Part shown: one piece after another, positions 9,057 to 17,116 of the stretch | Layout: the number at the start of each line of letters is the position of its first letter | How positions within the stretch are numbered: the first letter of the stretch is position 1 | Assembly (NCBI GenBank): GCA_050246875.1 | Contig: JBFWVF010000010.1 | Coordinates: 124,001-188,000 of the forward strand | DNA: 64,000 nt | Origin: SHWB01 sp050246875 | Lineage (GTDB): Bacteria; Pseudomonadota; Alphaproteobacteria; UBA6615 | Reading direction: 5' to 3' | The notes under the pieces: generated by a model | Seen by the model: the letters and a program-made list of their open reading frames with translations, nothing else | Database searches by the model: none | Told to the model about the DNA's origin: nothing | Program-made: the position numbers and the translations under genes

Positions 9057-10142
9057 CTATTCCTTGTCCCAGTTGCGCGCGATCGGCTGCTTGGCTGTCC
9101 GCATGCGGTCCATGTAGGCCGTCAGGTACTTCGCGCCGGGACGGCCGGCCGCCGCCATCTCCTTCGCCCAGTCGAGGCCGAGCGGCGGCAGGCCCATCGC
9201 CCATGTCTTGCGGTCGGCGTCGCTCACCTTGGTCACCTTCATGCCGAATTTCTCGGCGCACATCGCCATGCCGGCCGTCGCACCGTCGAACAGCAGCTTC
9301 GCCTGCGCGGTGTTCCAGGTCGCGCCGTGCTTCGTCAGCGCCGCGCGCACTTCGTCCGGCAGCTTCTTCCACGAAGCGTCGTTGGCCGTTAGCGTGTGGA
9401 CACCGGCGGCGCCGAAGCCGGCGTCGAGCACGTGCGGTGCCGGTTCGCAGATCTTGAACGCGCCCGCGGCCTGCGGCCAGACGATCGCTGCCTGATAGAT
9501 GCCGGAAGCGAGCGAGTTGTAGAAGTCGTTGAGCGTTGTCGACACGCCCGCTGCGCCGGTGCCCTCGATCCACAGCAGGTTGGGGCCGGCACCGCCGACC
9601 TTCATGCCCTTGAGATCGGCCAGCCTGGTCAGTGGCTTCGACGACAGGATGATGTAGTTCTCGATGTTGACCGTCTCGCCGAGAACGGTCTGGTTGAACG
9701 AGGTCCAGACCGCATCGTTTTCGGGAAACACACCGGCGAGTTCGCGCATGACGTTGGCGACCAGTACCGGGTCCTGCGTGGTGAAGGGCGTCACGTAGGA
9801 GATCTTGTGGTAGGGCAGCTTGTCGGCATGAAAGCCGGTGGGGATGTTGCCGATGTCGCCGAGACCCTGCTGCATCGCCTCGAGTTCGCCGCGCGGCTTC
9901 ACCACCTGGCCGCTGTGCGCGAGGTTCCACTCGATCTTGTACTTGCCCGTCTTCGCCAGTTCGGCGTCGACCGCCGGGATGTAGCCGTTGACGAAGGCGC
10001 CGACGAAGGTCGCGGCCGGCGGAAAGCCCGCCAGGTAGGTCAGCTTGATCGTCTCGGTCGCGCTCGCCGGAGCGCTCGCGGCAAGGCCGAGGCCGGCCGC
10101 CAGTGCGAGGGCATATGCCCCGTGCCTCAGTGACGCTGTCAT
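9057..10142 (-). CDS. TRAP transporter solute-binding protein, orphan (DctP type)
   Basis: The 361-residue precursor has a Sec signal peptide ending about ASA-TET. The mature protein shows DctP-family features: EWNLAHSGQVVKPRGELEAMQQGLGDIGNI early, and the LADLKGMKVGGAG segment before the binding-cleft region. It would capture an organic anion, typically a carboxylate, in the periplasm. GGGAGAAAATC precedes the ATG. No DctQ or DctM permease gene adjoins it. It therefore either shares permeases with another TRAP system in the genome (two complete ones occur at 37.9-40.9 kb and 54.9-57.9 kb) or has a non-transport sensing role. The two luciferase-like enzymes downstream are the likely users of the ligand (inference). 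Confidence 0.88.
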   Translation of the reverse strand: MTASLRHGAYALALAAGLGLAASAPASATETIKLTYLAGFPPAATFVGAFVNGYIPAVDAELAKTGKYKIEWNLAHSGQVVKPRGELEAMQQGLGDIGNIPTGFHADKLPYHKISYVTPFTTQDPVLVANVMRELAGVFPENDAVWTSFNQTVLGETVNIENYIILSSKPLTRLADLKGMKVGGAGPNLLWIEGTGAAGVSTTLNDFYNSLASGIYQAAIVWPQAAGAFKICEPAPHVLDAGFGAAGVHTLTANDASWKKLPDEVRAALTKHGATWNTAQAKLLFDGATAGMAMCAEKFGMKVTKVSDADRKTWAMGLPPLGLDWAKEMAAAGRPGAKYLTAYMDRMRTAKQPIARNWDKE

Positions 10143-10676
10143 GATTTTCTCCCGGTCCGATTGCGCCTGCGGGCGCGGTTGTTCTTCAGGTGTGGGCCAG
10201 TCCGGCGGCTTGGTGACCTCGTTGGGCGCTTCCGTAGCAACCGGCGTGGGCGCGAACGAGCGCCGTCACGCCGGGTTTCTGCTGGCTGGAACAAATGCGC
10301 TGGAAGCCTGTCACTCCCGTGGGCCGCTGCTTCCAGCGCGGCGCGCGAGCGGTAGGCTCGCGCCGTCGGCATCCCTGGCCGCGCAGGTCCGGCAAAGCGC
10401 GCCGTCTGGCGAGACGGATATCACCCGGAATCGACGTGGGCAAGCATTACCGGAAATATATTGTCATTAAATCTATTCATACCCGGTATAAATACGAGTG
10501 ATGATTACATCACTGGAAATAATTTATTGGATATATTCATAATCGTCCGAGTTGAATCGATGATATGTGCGAATGATTATTTTGTGGAAGCGCATACCGT
10601 AATCTTAATATTCTGTCCGTATGCCGTCGCGCGGCGTCACCAAGTCGGCCGCGTCGGCACGGGAGGACTGTCCACG
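10143..10676. other. 534-bp divergent intergenic region with AT-rich island
   Basis: No gene is supported here. The first 290 bp are GC-rich and contain two hairpins: a 10-bp stem at 10297-10306/10330-10339 and an 8-bp stem at 10343-10350/10356-10363. From about 10440 to 10625 the base composition drops sharply to AT-rich, unlike anything else in the window. This part contains TTGTCA at 10461, TATAAA at 10487 and a perfect palindrome at 10498-10513. It is the natural regulatory region of the MBL-fold gene that starts at 10677, and could also serve the divergent TRAP receptor gene. Confidence 0.6.
10498..10513. promoter_or_regulatory. Candidate operator palindrome upstream of MBL hydrolase
   Basis: GTGATG-ATTA-CATCAC is a perfect 6-bp inverted repeat with a 4-nt spacer. 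It lies six bases downstream of a TATAAA element (10487-10492) inside the AT-rich island, a position that suits a repressor operator. No regulator gene adjoins it, so the binding factor is unknown. The element could also be a chance palindrome in AT-rich DNA. Confidence 0.35.
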
Positions 10677-11561
10677 ATGTTCACCACCGGCATCGGCGCC
10701 CTGCGCCTCGACCGCATCGACGAACTCGTCGGGCCGGCGGCGGCGCCGCACCGGCTGCTGCCGTCGCTGCCCGAGGACGCCATCGCGCGCCACGCCGGCT
10801 GGTTCGCGCCGACCTTCTACGACGCGGCGAAAGACGCGCTGATCATGAGCCTGCACGGCTGGGTCATCCGCACCGGCCGCCACACGGTCCTGATGGAGGC
10901 CTGCGGCGGCAACCACAAGCCGCGCCTGCAGTATCCGCGCGCCCACCGGCTCGACACGCCGTGGCTGGCGCGTCTGCGCGAGGCCGGCGTCGCGCCGGAG
11001 GAGATCGACTACGTCTTCTGCTCCCATCTCCACGTCGACCATGTCGGCTGGTTCACCGAGTGGAAGGACCGGCGATGGGTGCCGACCTTTCCCAACGCGA
11101 AGTACCTCATCGCGCGCCGCGAGTACGAGAACTGGCATCCCGCGACCCGTCCCTTCGCCGACTGGGCATTGCAGGGCAGTTGCTTCGAGGACAGCGTGCA
11201 GCCCGTCGTCGAGCGCGGCCAGGCGGTGCTGGTCGAGGCCGGCCACGCCATCGACGACCACCTGACGATCGAGGCGTCCTACGGCCACACGCTCGGCCAC
11301 TGCAACCTGCGTGCGACGAGCGGCGGCGAGACCGGCATCTTCTGCGGCGACATCCTGCACACGCCGATCGAGATGCCCTACCCGCACGTCAACACATATG
11401 GCTGCGAGGACCAGGACGCGGCGCGGGCGACGCGCCGCCGCCTGCTGGAGGAGGCGGCCGAGTGCGGGCACACCCTGTTCCCGGCGCACTTCCCGGACCC
11501 GTACACGATGGTCAAGGTCAAGCGCGCCGGCGACGGCTTCCTGCCGGTGCGGGTGGCATGA
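10677..11561 (+). CDS. MBL-fold metallo-hydrolase (lactonase-like)
   Basis: The 294-residue protein carries the metallo-beta-lactamase signature SHLHVDH (His117, His119, Asp121, His122), with later ligands in YGHTLGHCN, CGDILH and FPAHFPD. Two zinc or similar metal ions are expected. The overall length and the pre-motif region EACGGNHKPR resemble quorum-quenching lactonases and related hydrolases; a specific substrate is not assignable. The start at 10677 is supported by GGGAGGA at 10661-10667. The frame stays open for some 70 codons upstream, but that stretch is AT-rich and not protein-like. The long AT-rich promoter region suggests tight regulation. It converges with the GST gene. Confidence 0.87.
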   Translation: MFTTGIGALRLDRIDELVGPAAAPHRLLPSLPEDAIARHAGWFAPTFYDAAKDALIMSLHGWVIRTGRHTVLMEACGGNHKPRLQYPRAHRLDTPWLARLREAGVAPEEIDYVFCSHLHVDHVGWFTEWKDRRWVPTFPNAKYLIARREYENWHPATRPFADWALQGSCFEDSVQPVVERGQAVLVEAGHAIDDHLTIEASYGHTLGHCNLRATSGGETGIFCGDILHTPIEMPYPHVNTYGCEDQDAARATRRRLLEEAAECGHTLFPAHFPDPYTMVKVKRAGDGFLPVRVA

Positions 11562-11591
11562 GGCGCGGCGCGGGTCGCGCTATCGCTGAAT

Positions 11592-12281
11592 TCAGTCGTG
11601 GCCGACGCTGTTGCCCAACAGGCCGCCGTGCAGCGCCTTGATGCGGCCGAACCAGGCGGCGACCGGATCGTCGGCGGCGAGCAGGCGGAACGGGCTCGCC
11701 GCGCGCGCCCAGGCGAAGGTGCCGGCAGCGACGTAGTCGGCATAGATCGGCGCGGCGCCGCCGAGGAAGGGCTGTGCCGCGACGGTGCGGCGCAGCGGCT
11801 CCAGCAGGGCACGGAAGGCCGGCAGCTTCGCCTCGCGGTCGCCGGGCACGTCCTCGAGCTTCATGCCGAGGCGCTTCTCGCGCGACTCGCGGAAATAGGC
11901 GCGGTCGGCCGGGTCGATGCTGTCGAACAGGTCGAGCACGATCATGCGCAGCGCCGCCGGCGCCACCTGCGTCTCCGACCAGCCCTGCACGAAGCGTGCG
12001 TAGGACTTGCCCGCTTCGCCGCCATACACGGACGGGCGGCCGGGATAGGCGCCTTCGAGATGCTCGACGATGGCCCAGCTGTCGCCAAGGAATCGGCCGC
12101 CATCCTCGATCACCGGGATGGTACGGTGGCTGCCGTCGCCGATGTCGCGGATCTGCGTGAAGCGCGTCGGCCGCGCCTCGCAGTCGAGTCCCTTGTGCGC
12201 AAGCGTCAGCCGTACCCGCCAGCAGGCCGGGCTGAAGCGCCGGTCGTCGCGCCCGGCAAGGTCGTACATCACGATGGCCAC
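11592..12281 (-). CDS. Glutathione S-transferase family protein
   Basis: An N-terminal thioredoxin-like domain (YDLAGRDDRRFSPACWRVRLTLAHKGL) is followed by the glutathione-binding turn TIPVIEDGGRFLGDSWAIVEHLE, where the cis-proline and the (D/E)S pair that holds the gamma-glutamyl group are visible. A helical C-terminal domain completes a protein of about 230 residues. Members conjugate glutathione to electrophiles or isomerise intermediates. I chose the GTG at 12281 because GGGAGA lies six bases upstream; GTG 12272 and ATG 12269 are close alternatives. The substrate is unknown. It sits alone between the MBL hydrolase (convergent) and the transglutaminase-like gene (same strand, 55 nt upstream). 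Confidence 0.85.
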   Translation of the reverse strand: MAIVMYDLAGRDDRRFSPACWRVRLTLAHKGLDCEARPTRFTQIRDIGDGSHRTIPVIEDGGRFLGDSWAIVEHLEGAYPGRPSVYGGEAGKSYARFVQGWSETQVAPAALRMIVLDLFDSIDPADRAYFRESREKRLGMKLEDVPGDREAKLPAFRALLEPLRRTVAAQPFLGGAAPIYADYVAAGTFAWARAASPFRLLAADDPVAAWFGRIKALHGGLLGNSVGHD

Positions 12282-12336
12282 GGCATTTCTCCCGGAAGAT
12301 CGCACCGCCGCACTTCAACGTCCCCGGCGCGGCGGG

Positions 12337-12987
12337 TCAACGGTGCAGCCACCAGTTCGTCTCGTTGACGGAATAGATCGGCTTGTAGTGGCGGATGCGG
12401 GTGTCGCTGACCGGCTCGGCGATCTGGTTGTCGAGGATGAGGTAGTCGGTCTGCCGCTCCAGTGCCAGCACGGCGTGGGCGAGATCGAGGTTCTGATCCT
12501 GCAGCACGACGACGCGCATGAAGGACTGATCGTAGCCGAGCGCGCGCAGCGACATGAACTTTGTGATGGCGTAATCCTCGCAGTCACCCTTCTTGCGCAG
12601 GAACTCCTCCGGCGTCGACCAGTAGTCGGGCACGTTCCAGTTGACCGGGTCGACGACGTACTGCGCCTTGTTCATGTAGGCATTGACGGTTCGGATCTGT
12701 TCGTCGGCGCCGTGCCCGGCGAGCGAGGCGAGAAAGGCGCGCCATTCGGTGAGGTGGCAGTGGCCGAAGCGCCGTCGCTGGGCCTCGCACGGCGCGTCCT
12801 CCATCGCCCGCTCATCGAAGTACTTCTGCAGCGTGCCCTGCCATTTGGGGAACTTGCCGATGCCCGGCAGCATGCGCGACGTGGTGCCGAAAAGCGGCGG
12901 GGCCGCCTGTGCCCGCGCCGGGAGCGCGATCGGCACGAAAGCCATCGCTGCCAGGCCCGCCAGCACCCCTCGCCGTGTCGTCGCCAT
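12337..12987 (-). CDS. Bacterial transglutaminase-like cysteine peptidase (BTLCP)
   Basis: The 216-residue precursor has a twin-arginine-bearing signal peptide (MATTRRGVLAG to ALPARAQA). The mature part carries the Cys-His-Asp triad of the BTLCP/DUF920 family: Cys136 in KKGDCEDYA, His171 in LAHAVL and Asp186 in LILDNQ. In Pseudomonas, the LapG member of this family cleaves a surface adhesin when cyclic-di-GMP is low. No LapD or adhesin gene is present here, but the next gene, divergent, is a membrane protein with PAS and degenerate HD-GYP domains. A functional link is possible but unproven. The ATG at 12987 gives a well-formed signal peptide. Confidence 0.88.
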   Translation of the reverse strand: MATTRRGVLAGLAAMAFVPIALPARAQAAPPLFGTTSRMLPGIGKFPKWQGTLQKYFDERAMEDAPCEAQRRRFGHCHLTEWRAFLASLAGHGADEQIRTVNAYMNKAQYVVDPVNWNVPDYWSTPEEFLRKKGDCEDYAITKFMSLRALGYDQSFMRVVVLQDQNLDLAHAVLALERQTDYLILDNQIAEPVSDTRIRHYKPIYSVNETNWWLHR

Positions 12988-13123
12988 GCGTCCGCTGCCC
13001 TGCTTCGCCGGCCGCTGCCGCCCACCACGGCGGCGCGAGTATAGACCACGCGCCGCCGTCGCGCTCGCCCGCGGCGGTGCCGCGTGGCAGACTGCGGCAA
13101 GCCCGGTCGGAGAGGCATCTGCC

Positions 13124-15220
13124 ATGAGCGAAACCTCAGCCGTTGCAGCCTTCGACGCCCGCGTCGACAAACGCGTGGCAGTGCGCATGGGCATCGTCGG
13201 CCTCGTCATCGCCGCGACGGCGGTGGCCGGCGTGCTGCTGGTCTTCCTGTGGACCAACTCCGAGCGCGAGCGCGACCTGCGCGTCTGGCAGGACCGCATG
13301 GGTATCGTCGCCGAGAGCCGCGTGCAGGCGGTCGCCGGCTGGGTCGGCGAGCAGCGCATGGCGGTGACGGCGCTGGCCGGCAACGACGCCGTCCGCCTCT
13401 ACACCGACGAGCTGATCGACCCCGCCTACGCCAGCCAGGGTCGGCCGCCGGAGGCCCAGTATCTCGAGAACCTGCTGGTGGTCAGCGCCGAGCGCGCCGG
13501 TTTCGCCGCGCCGCCGCAGGCGCCGGCGGTGGGCGCCAATGTCGCGCGGCGCACCGTCGCCGGCCTCGGCATCGTCGCCGCCGATGGCAGGTTGCTGGTG
13601 TCGACGCCGGGCATGCCCGGCCTGCCGGCGGACATCCGCGCGGCGATGGAGACGAGCCTCGATGCCGGCAAGGCGTTCGTCTCGCGCCTCTACCTCGGCG
13701 ATGGCGGGCCGACGCTGGCCGTGGCGGCGCCGATGGCGGCGGTGCAGGAGGACAAGCGCATCGCGGCCGTCGTCGGCATCAAGCCGGTCACGGGCGAACT
13801 CTACCCGCTGCTGATCCAGCCCGGCGCGACCGAGCGCACGGCCGAGGCGCTGCTGGTGACGCGCAAGGGCGCGACGGTCGAGTACGCCTCGCCGCTGGCC
13901 GACGGGACCGCGCCGCTGACGAAGACGCTCGCCGCCGACACGCCGCACCTCGCCGCCGCGACCGCGCTGGCCGAGCCCGGCGGCTTCGGGCGCCAGCGCG
14001 ACTACCGCAACGTCGAGGTGCTGGCGACCTCGCGGGCGATTCCCGGTACCGACTGGGTGCTGCTTTACAAGATAGACCGCGACGAGGCGCTGGCCGATTC
14101 CGACGCCCGCCTCGAGGTGACACTCGGGGTGTTGCTGCTGATTGTCGTGCTGGTGACGGTCGGCGCGCTGCTGGTGTGGCGCCACGGTACTTCGCAGCGG
14201 GCGGCGCGCGCGGCGCAGCTGTTCCGCGACCTCGCCGAACGGTTCGAGCATCAGGCCGGTTTCATCCGCCGGCTGACCGACAGCCAGCCCAACGGCATCT
14301 TCATCGCCACGCCCGACGGCCGCGTCACCTTCGCCAACGCCGCGCTGGCCGCGGCGCTCGACGCCGGTGACGCCGAGGCGCTGGTCGGCAAGCCGCTGGC
14401 CGCCGTGTTCGGCCCGCACGAGGCGCGGCGCCACCAGCGCGTCGTCGAGGACGTGCTGGAGGACGGCAAGCCGGAACGGCGGATCGACCGCGTCGAGGGC
14501 CTGCGCGGCGAGCGCGTGCTGCAGCGCCAGTACATCCCGCTGGACGCCAGCCGCCATACCGAGCGCGGCGTGCTGGTGATCGAGGAGGATCTGAGCGACG
14601 CCATCCGTGCGCGCGAACGCGCCGAGCGCGTGCTGCAGCAGCTCGTCGCCACCCTGCTGTCGGTGGTCGACCGCCGCGACCCCTACGCCGCCGACCAGTC
14701 GGCGCGCGTCGCCGACGTGGCGCGACAGACGGCCGAGGAAATGGCTCTCGACGCGGTGCTGGTCGACGCCGTCGACAAGGCGGCGCGGCTGATGAACCTC
14801 GGCAAGGTCTTCGTGCCGGTCGAGATCCTGACCAAGGAAGGTCGCCTGACAGACGAGGAATTCGCCGTCGTGCGCAACAGCATCGACGAGGGCGTCGAGC
14901 TGCTCGCCGGCATCGAGTTCGAGGGCCCGGTGGCCGACACGCTGCGCCAGGCGCGCGCGAAGTGGGACGGCTCGGGCGACCCCGCCGGCCTTGCCGGCGA
15001 CGCCATCCTGGTGACGGCGCGCATCGTCGCCGTCGCCAACGCCTTCGTCGCCATGACCAGCGCGCGCGCCCACCGCGCCGGCATGCCGGTCGACACCGCG
15101 CTGACCGAACTGATGCAGTCGGCCGGCAAGGCCTTCGACCGCCGCGTCGTGACGGCGCTTGCCAACCTGGTCGAGAACCGCGGCCTGCGCGCGCGCATCG
15201 AGGGCGGCGGACAGGCGTAG
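13124..15220 (+). CDS. Membrane PAS/HD-GYP-like signalling protein, metal ligands lost
   Basis: The 698-residue protein has a TM helix at about 21-43, an extracytoplasmic sensor region (45-330), a second TM helix (332-352), a PAS domain (about 380-485) and a C-terminal HD-GYP-like domain (about 508-685). The HD-GYP part keeps the overall pattern (KEGRLTDEEFAVVRNS, WDGSGDPAGLAGDAI, RIVAVANAF) but every usual metal position is changed. GHS is DQS (524-526), HD is MN (557-558), the His of HP is lost near 586, HHE is lost near 608-613, and the D residues of VADxFDA are N639 and V642. GYP reads GDP. Hydrolysis of cyclic-di-GMP is therefore very unlikely; a ligand-binding or scaffold role is inferred. 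GGAGAGG precedes the ATG. Confidence 0.88.
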   Translation: MSETSAVAAFDARVDKRVAVRMGIVGLVIAATAVAGVLLVFLWTNSERERDLRVWQDRMGIVAESRVQAVAGWVGEQRMAVTALAGNDAVRLYTDELIDPAYASQGRPPEAQYLENLLVVSAERAGFAAPPQAPAVGANVARRTVAGLGIVAADGRLLVSTPGMPGLPADIRAAMETSLDAGKAFVSRLYLGDGGPTLAVAAPMAAVQEDKRIAAVVGIKPVTGELYPLLIQPGATERTAEALLVTRKGATVEYASPLADGTAPLTKTLAADTPHLAAATALAEPGGFGRQRDYRNVEVLATSRAIPGTDWVLLYKIDRDEALADSDARLEVTLGVLLLIVVLVTVGALLVWRHGTSQRAARAAQLFRDLAERFEHQAGFIRRLTDSQPNGIFIATPDGRVTFANAALAAALDAGDAEALVGKPLAAVFGPHEARRHQRVVEDVLEDGKPERRIDRVEGLRGERVLQRQYIPLDASRHTERGVLVIEEDLSDAIRARERAERVLQQLVATLLSVVDRRDPYAADQSARVADVARQTAEEMALDAVLVDAVDKAARLMNLGKVFVPVEILTKEGRLTDEEFAVVRNSIDEGVELLAGIEFEGPVADTLRQARAKWDGSGDPAGLAGDAILVTARIVAVANAFVAMTSARAHRAGMPVDTALTELMQSAGKAFDRRVVTALANLVENRGLRARIEGGGQA

Positions 15221-15286
15221 CGCCTGCCCGGCGCGAGGCTCCGGCGGTGGAGGCCCGCGGCGGGCGCTGCTATAACGGCGCCGGTT

Positions 15287-15363
15287 GCGCCCGTAGCTCA
15301 GCAGGATAGAGCATCGGTTTCCTAAACCGGGGGTCGCAGGTTCGAGTCCTGCCGGGCGCGCCA
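15287..15363 (+). tRNA. tRNA-Arg (CCT anticodon)
   Basis: A 77-nt cloverleaf with acceptor stem GCGCCCG/CGGGCGC, discriminator G and encoded CCA (15361-15363). The D arm reads AGCTC...GAGC and the T arm contains GGTTCGAGTCC. The anticodon stem TCGGT/ACCGG encloses the loop TTCCTAA, so the anticodon is CCT and reads AGG codons. Confidence 0.95.
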
Positions 15364-15577
15364 GAACCGTGGCATCGCGGCCTGTCGGGCATTCGGGGAG
15401 CCGAAGGCGTGGCGCCGGAACCCTGCCAGGGTGCCGGCACTTCCGTGGACGCGACTCCCCGCGGTGCGTGGGTCGCCCTGGCATGTCGGCCCGGTGACCG
15501 CTACGGCGCCGTGGGACGCGCACGGCCGGCCGCCATTGCGACCCAGCCGGGAAAATCGTCCAACACTTTGAAAAATA

Positions 15578-15653
<76 letters not shown>

Positions 15654-15927
15654 GCGCGCCGCCCGCGGCCACGGTTTCCGGCCGCGAGGGAGCGGTTGTC
15701 TAACCCGAAGGCCGCGTCGGCGCAAGCCCGCGGCGCGGCATGGCAAGGGCGGCAGTGTTGCCAAACGGTCGCACCCGGGCGAAGCTTGCGGCCAGCCGCG
15801 CGGCCGGTCGGCACAAGCGGCTTGCCGGGAGTCAGGCAACTCAGTAACATCCCCGCGCAACGCGTTGGGCCGGCGCGGTTTTCCCGGCATCCGGGTCGGG
15901 GCGGCAAGCAGGCCGTCGCGAAGGGGG

Positions 15928-17064
15928 ATGAGGTCAATCTTGCCAAGCACGCTGCCGCGCGCCGCCCTTGCGTTCGTGACAGTGCTCGCGCTCGCCGGCT
16001 GCTCGTTCCTCGACGGCGAACTCGTGCCGTCGCTGACCGGCGAGGATCCGGCCGGCCGCCAGCCGCCGTCGCGCGCCGTCACCGCCCAGCCCGCCCCGCA
16101 GGTCGGGCAGACCAACTTCGTGCCGCCGGGCGTCACCGACGCCCAGCGCACCGGCACCCATGTCGGCGAGCGCGTCGAGCAGATGCGCGGCGACCTGCGT
16201 CGCCTGCAGACCGACATCTCGGCGCAGAACCAGACGCTGCAGACGCTGCGCACGCGTGTCGTGCAGAACGCCCAGCGCTATCAGGGCCTGATCGGCACCA
16301 TCCAGTCGCGCCTGCAGGTCGGCACCACGCCGGGCAATCCGCAGGTCGTCGCGCAGTGGAACGACGCCCAGGGCACGCTCAACGCGCTCGAGGGCGACAT
16401 CGCCAGCATGAACGACCTGTCCAACCGGATCGTCGAGTCGAATTCGCTGGCTGCTTTCGTGCTCGAATCGACGCGCGCGACCTACGGCCTGTCGGGCGCC
16501 GTCGACGAGGATCACCGCCAGCTCGCCATCCTCGAGGACGAGGTCAACCGCACGGTTGTGCTGATCGACCGCCTGCTCAACGAGCTCAACCAGGACGTCG
16601 CGCGCCAGACCAACTATGTCGGCCGGGAGCAGCGCAACCTGTCGGCGCTTTCGACGGCCGTGGCCAACGGCGAACTCTACGGCGGCAGCCTCGCCAACCG
16701 CGCCTGGCTGACCTCGGCGCCGGCCGCGAGCCAGCCGCTCGCCGGCCCGGGCAACTTCGCCTCCCGCCGTCCGCTCGTCGTCATCCGCTTCGACCGGCCG
16801 GACGTGCCCTACGCCAACCCGCTCTACACGGCGGCCAACGAAGCCCTGACGCGCCTGCCCGATGCCGTCTTCGACGTCGTCGCGGTGACGCCGCAGGCCG
16901 GCACGCCGGCGCAGGTGGCGATGCAGTCGAGCAACGCGCGGCGCAGCGCCGAGGACGTCGCCCAGACGCTCGAGCGCATGGGCATGCCGCGCGACCGCAT
17001 CGCCCTCAACGCCATGACCAGCGCCCAGGCGCAGGTGCCCGAGGTCCACGTCTTCGTGCGCTGA
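15928..17064 (+). CDS. Coiled-coil outer-membrane-type lipoprotein, function unknown
   Basis: About 378 residues with a lipoprotein signal (ALAFVTVLALAGC). The middle part, from HVGERVEQMRGDLRRLQTDI through IVESNSLAAF, reads as long heptad-like helices (coiled coil). The C-terminal domain (RPLVVIRFDRPDVPYANPLY...EVHVFVR) has an alternating strand/helix pattern. Within it, NARRSAEDVAQTLERMGMPRDRI recalls the OmpA-like or SPOR-type helix that precedes a variable strand. I do not recognise a named family. ATG 15928 lies directly behind AAGGGGG; TTG 15940, with GAGG at 15930-15933, is a possible alternative. An envelope structural role is a guess. Confidence 0.7.
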   Translation: MRSILPSTLPRAALAFVTVLALAGCSFLDGELVPSLTGEDPAGRQPPSRAVTAQPAPQVGQTNFVPPGVTDAQRTGTHVGERVEQMRGDLRRLQTDISAQNQTLQTLRTRVVQNAQRYQGLIGTIQSRLQVGTTPGNPQVVAQWNDAQGTLNALEGDIASMNDLSNRIVESNSLAAFVLESTRATYGLSGAVDEDHRQLAILEDEVNRTVVLIDRLLNELNQDVARQTNYVGREQRNLSALSTAVANGELYGGSLANRAWLTSAPAASQPLAGPGNFASRRPLVVIRFDRPDVPYANPLYTAANEALTRLPDAVFDVVAVTPQAGTPAQVAMQSSNARRSAEDVAQTLERMGMPRDRIALNAMTSAQAQVPEVHVFVR

Positions 17065-17116
17065 GCGCGCGCGGGCGCCCTCTGGGGCGGACCCGACGGC
17101 GGCGGAGGAGGAAGTC

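Noticed and set aside
10461..10676. Possible N-terminal extension of the MBL hydrolase through the AT-rich island
   Set aside because: The frame is open, but the text is Ile/Asn/Asp-rich and unlike the protein that follows, and a good GGGAGGA site directly precedes ATG 10677.
13124..15220. Active HD-GYP phosphodiesterase annotation
   Set aside because: The metal ligands of the HD-GYP family are all replaced, so enzymatic activity is not supported.
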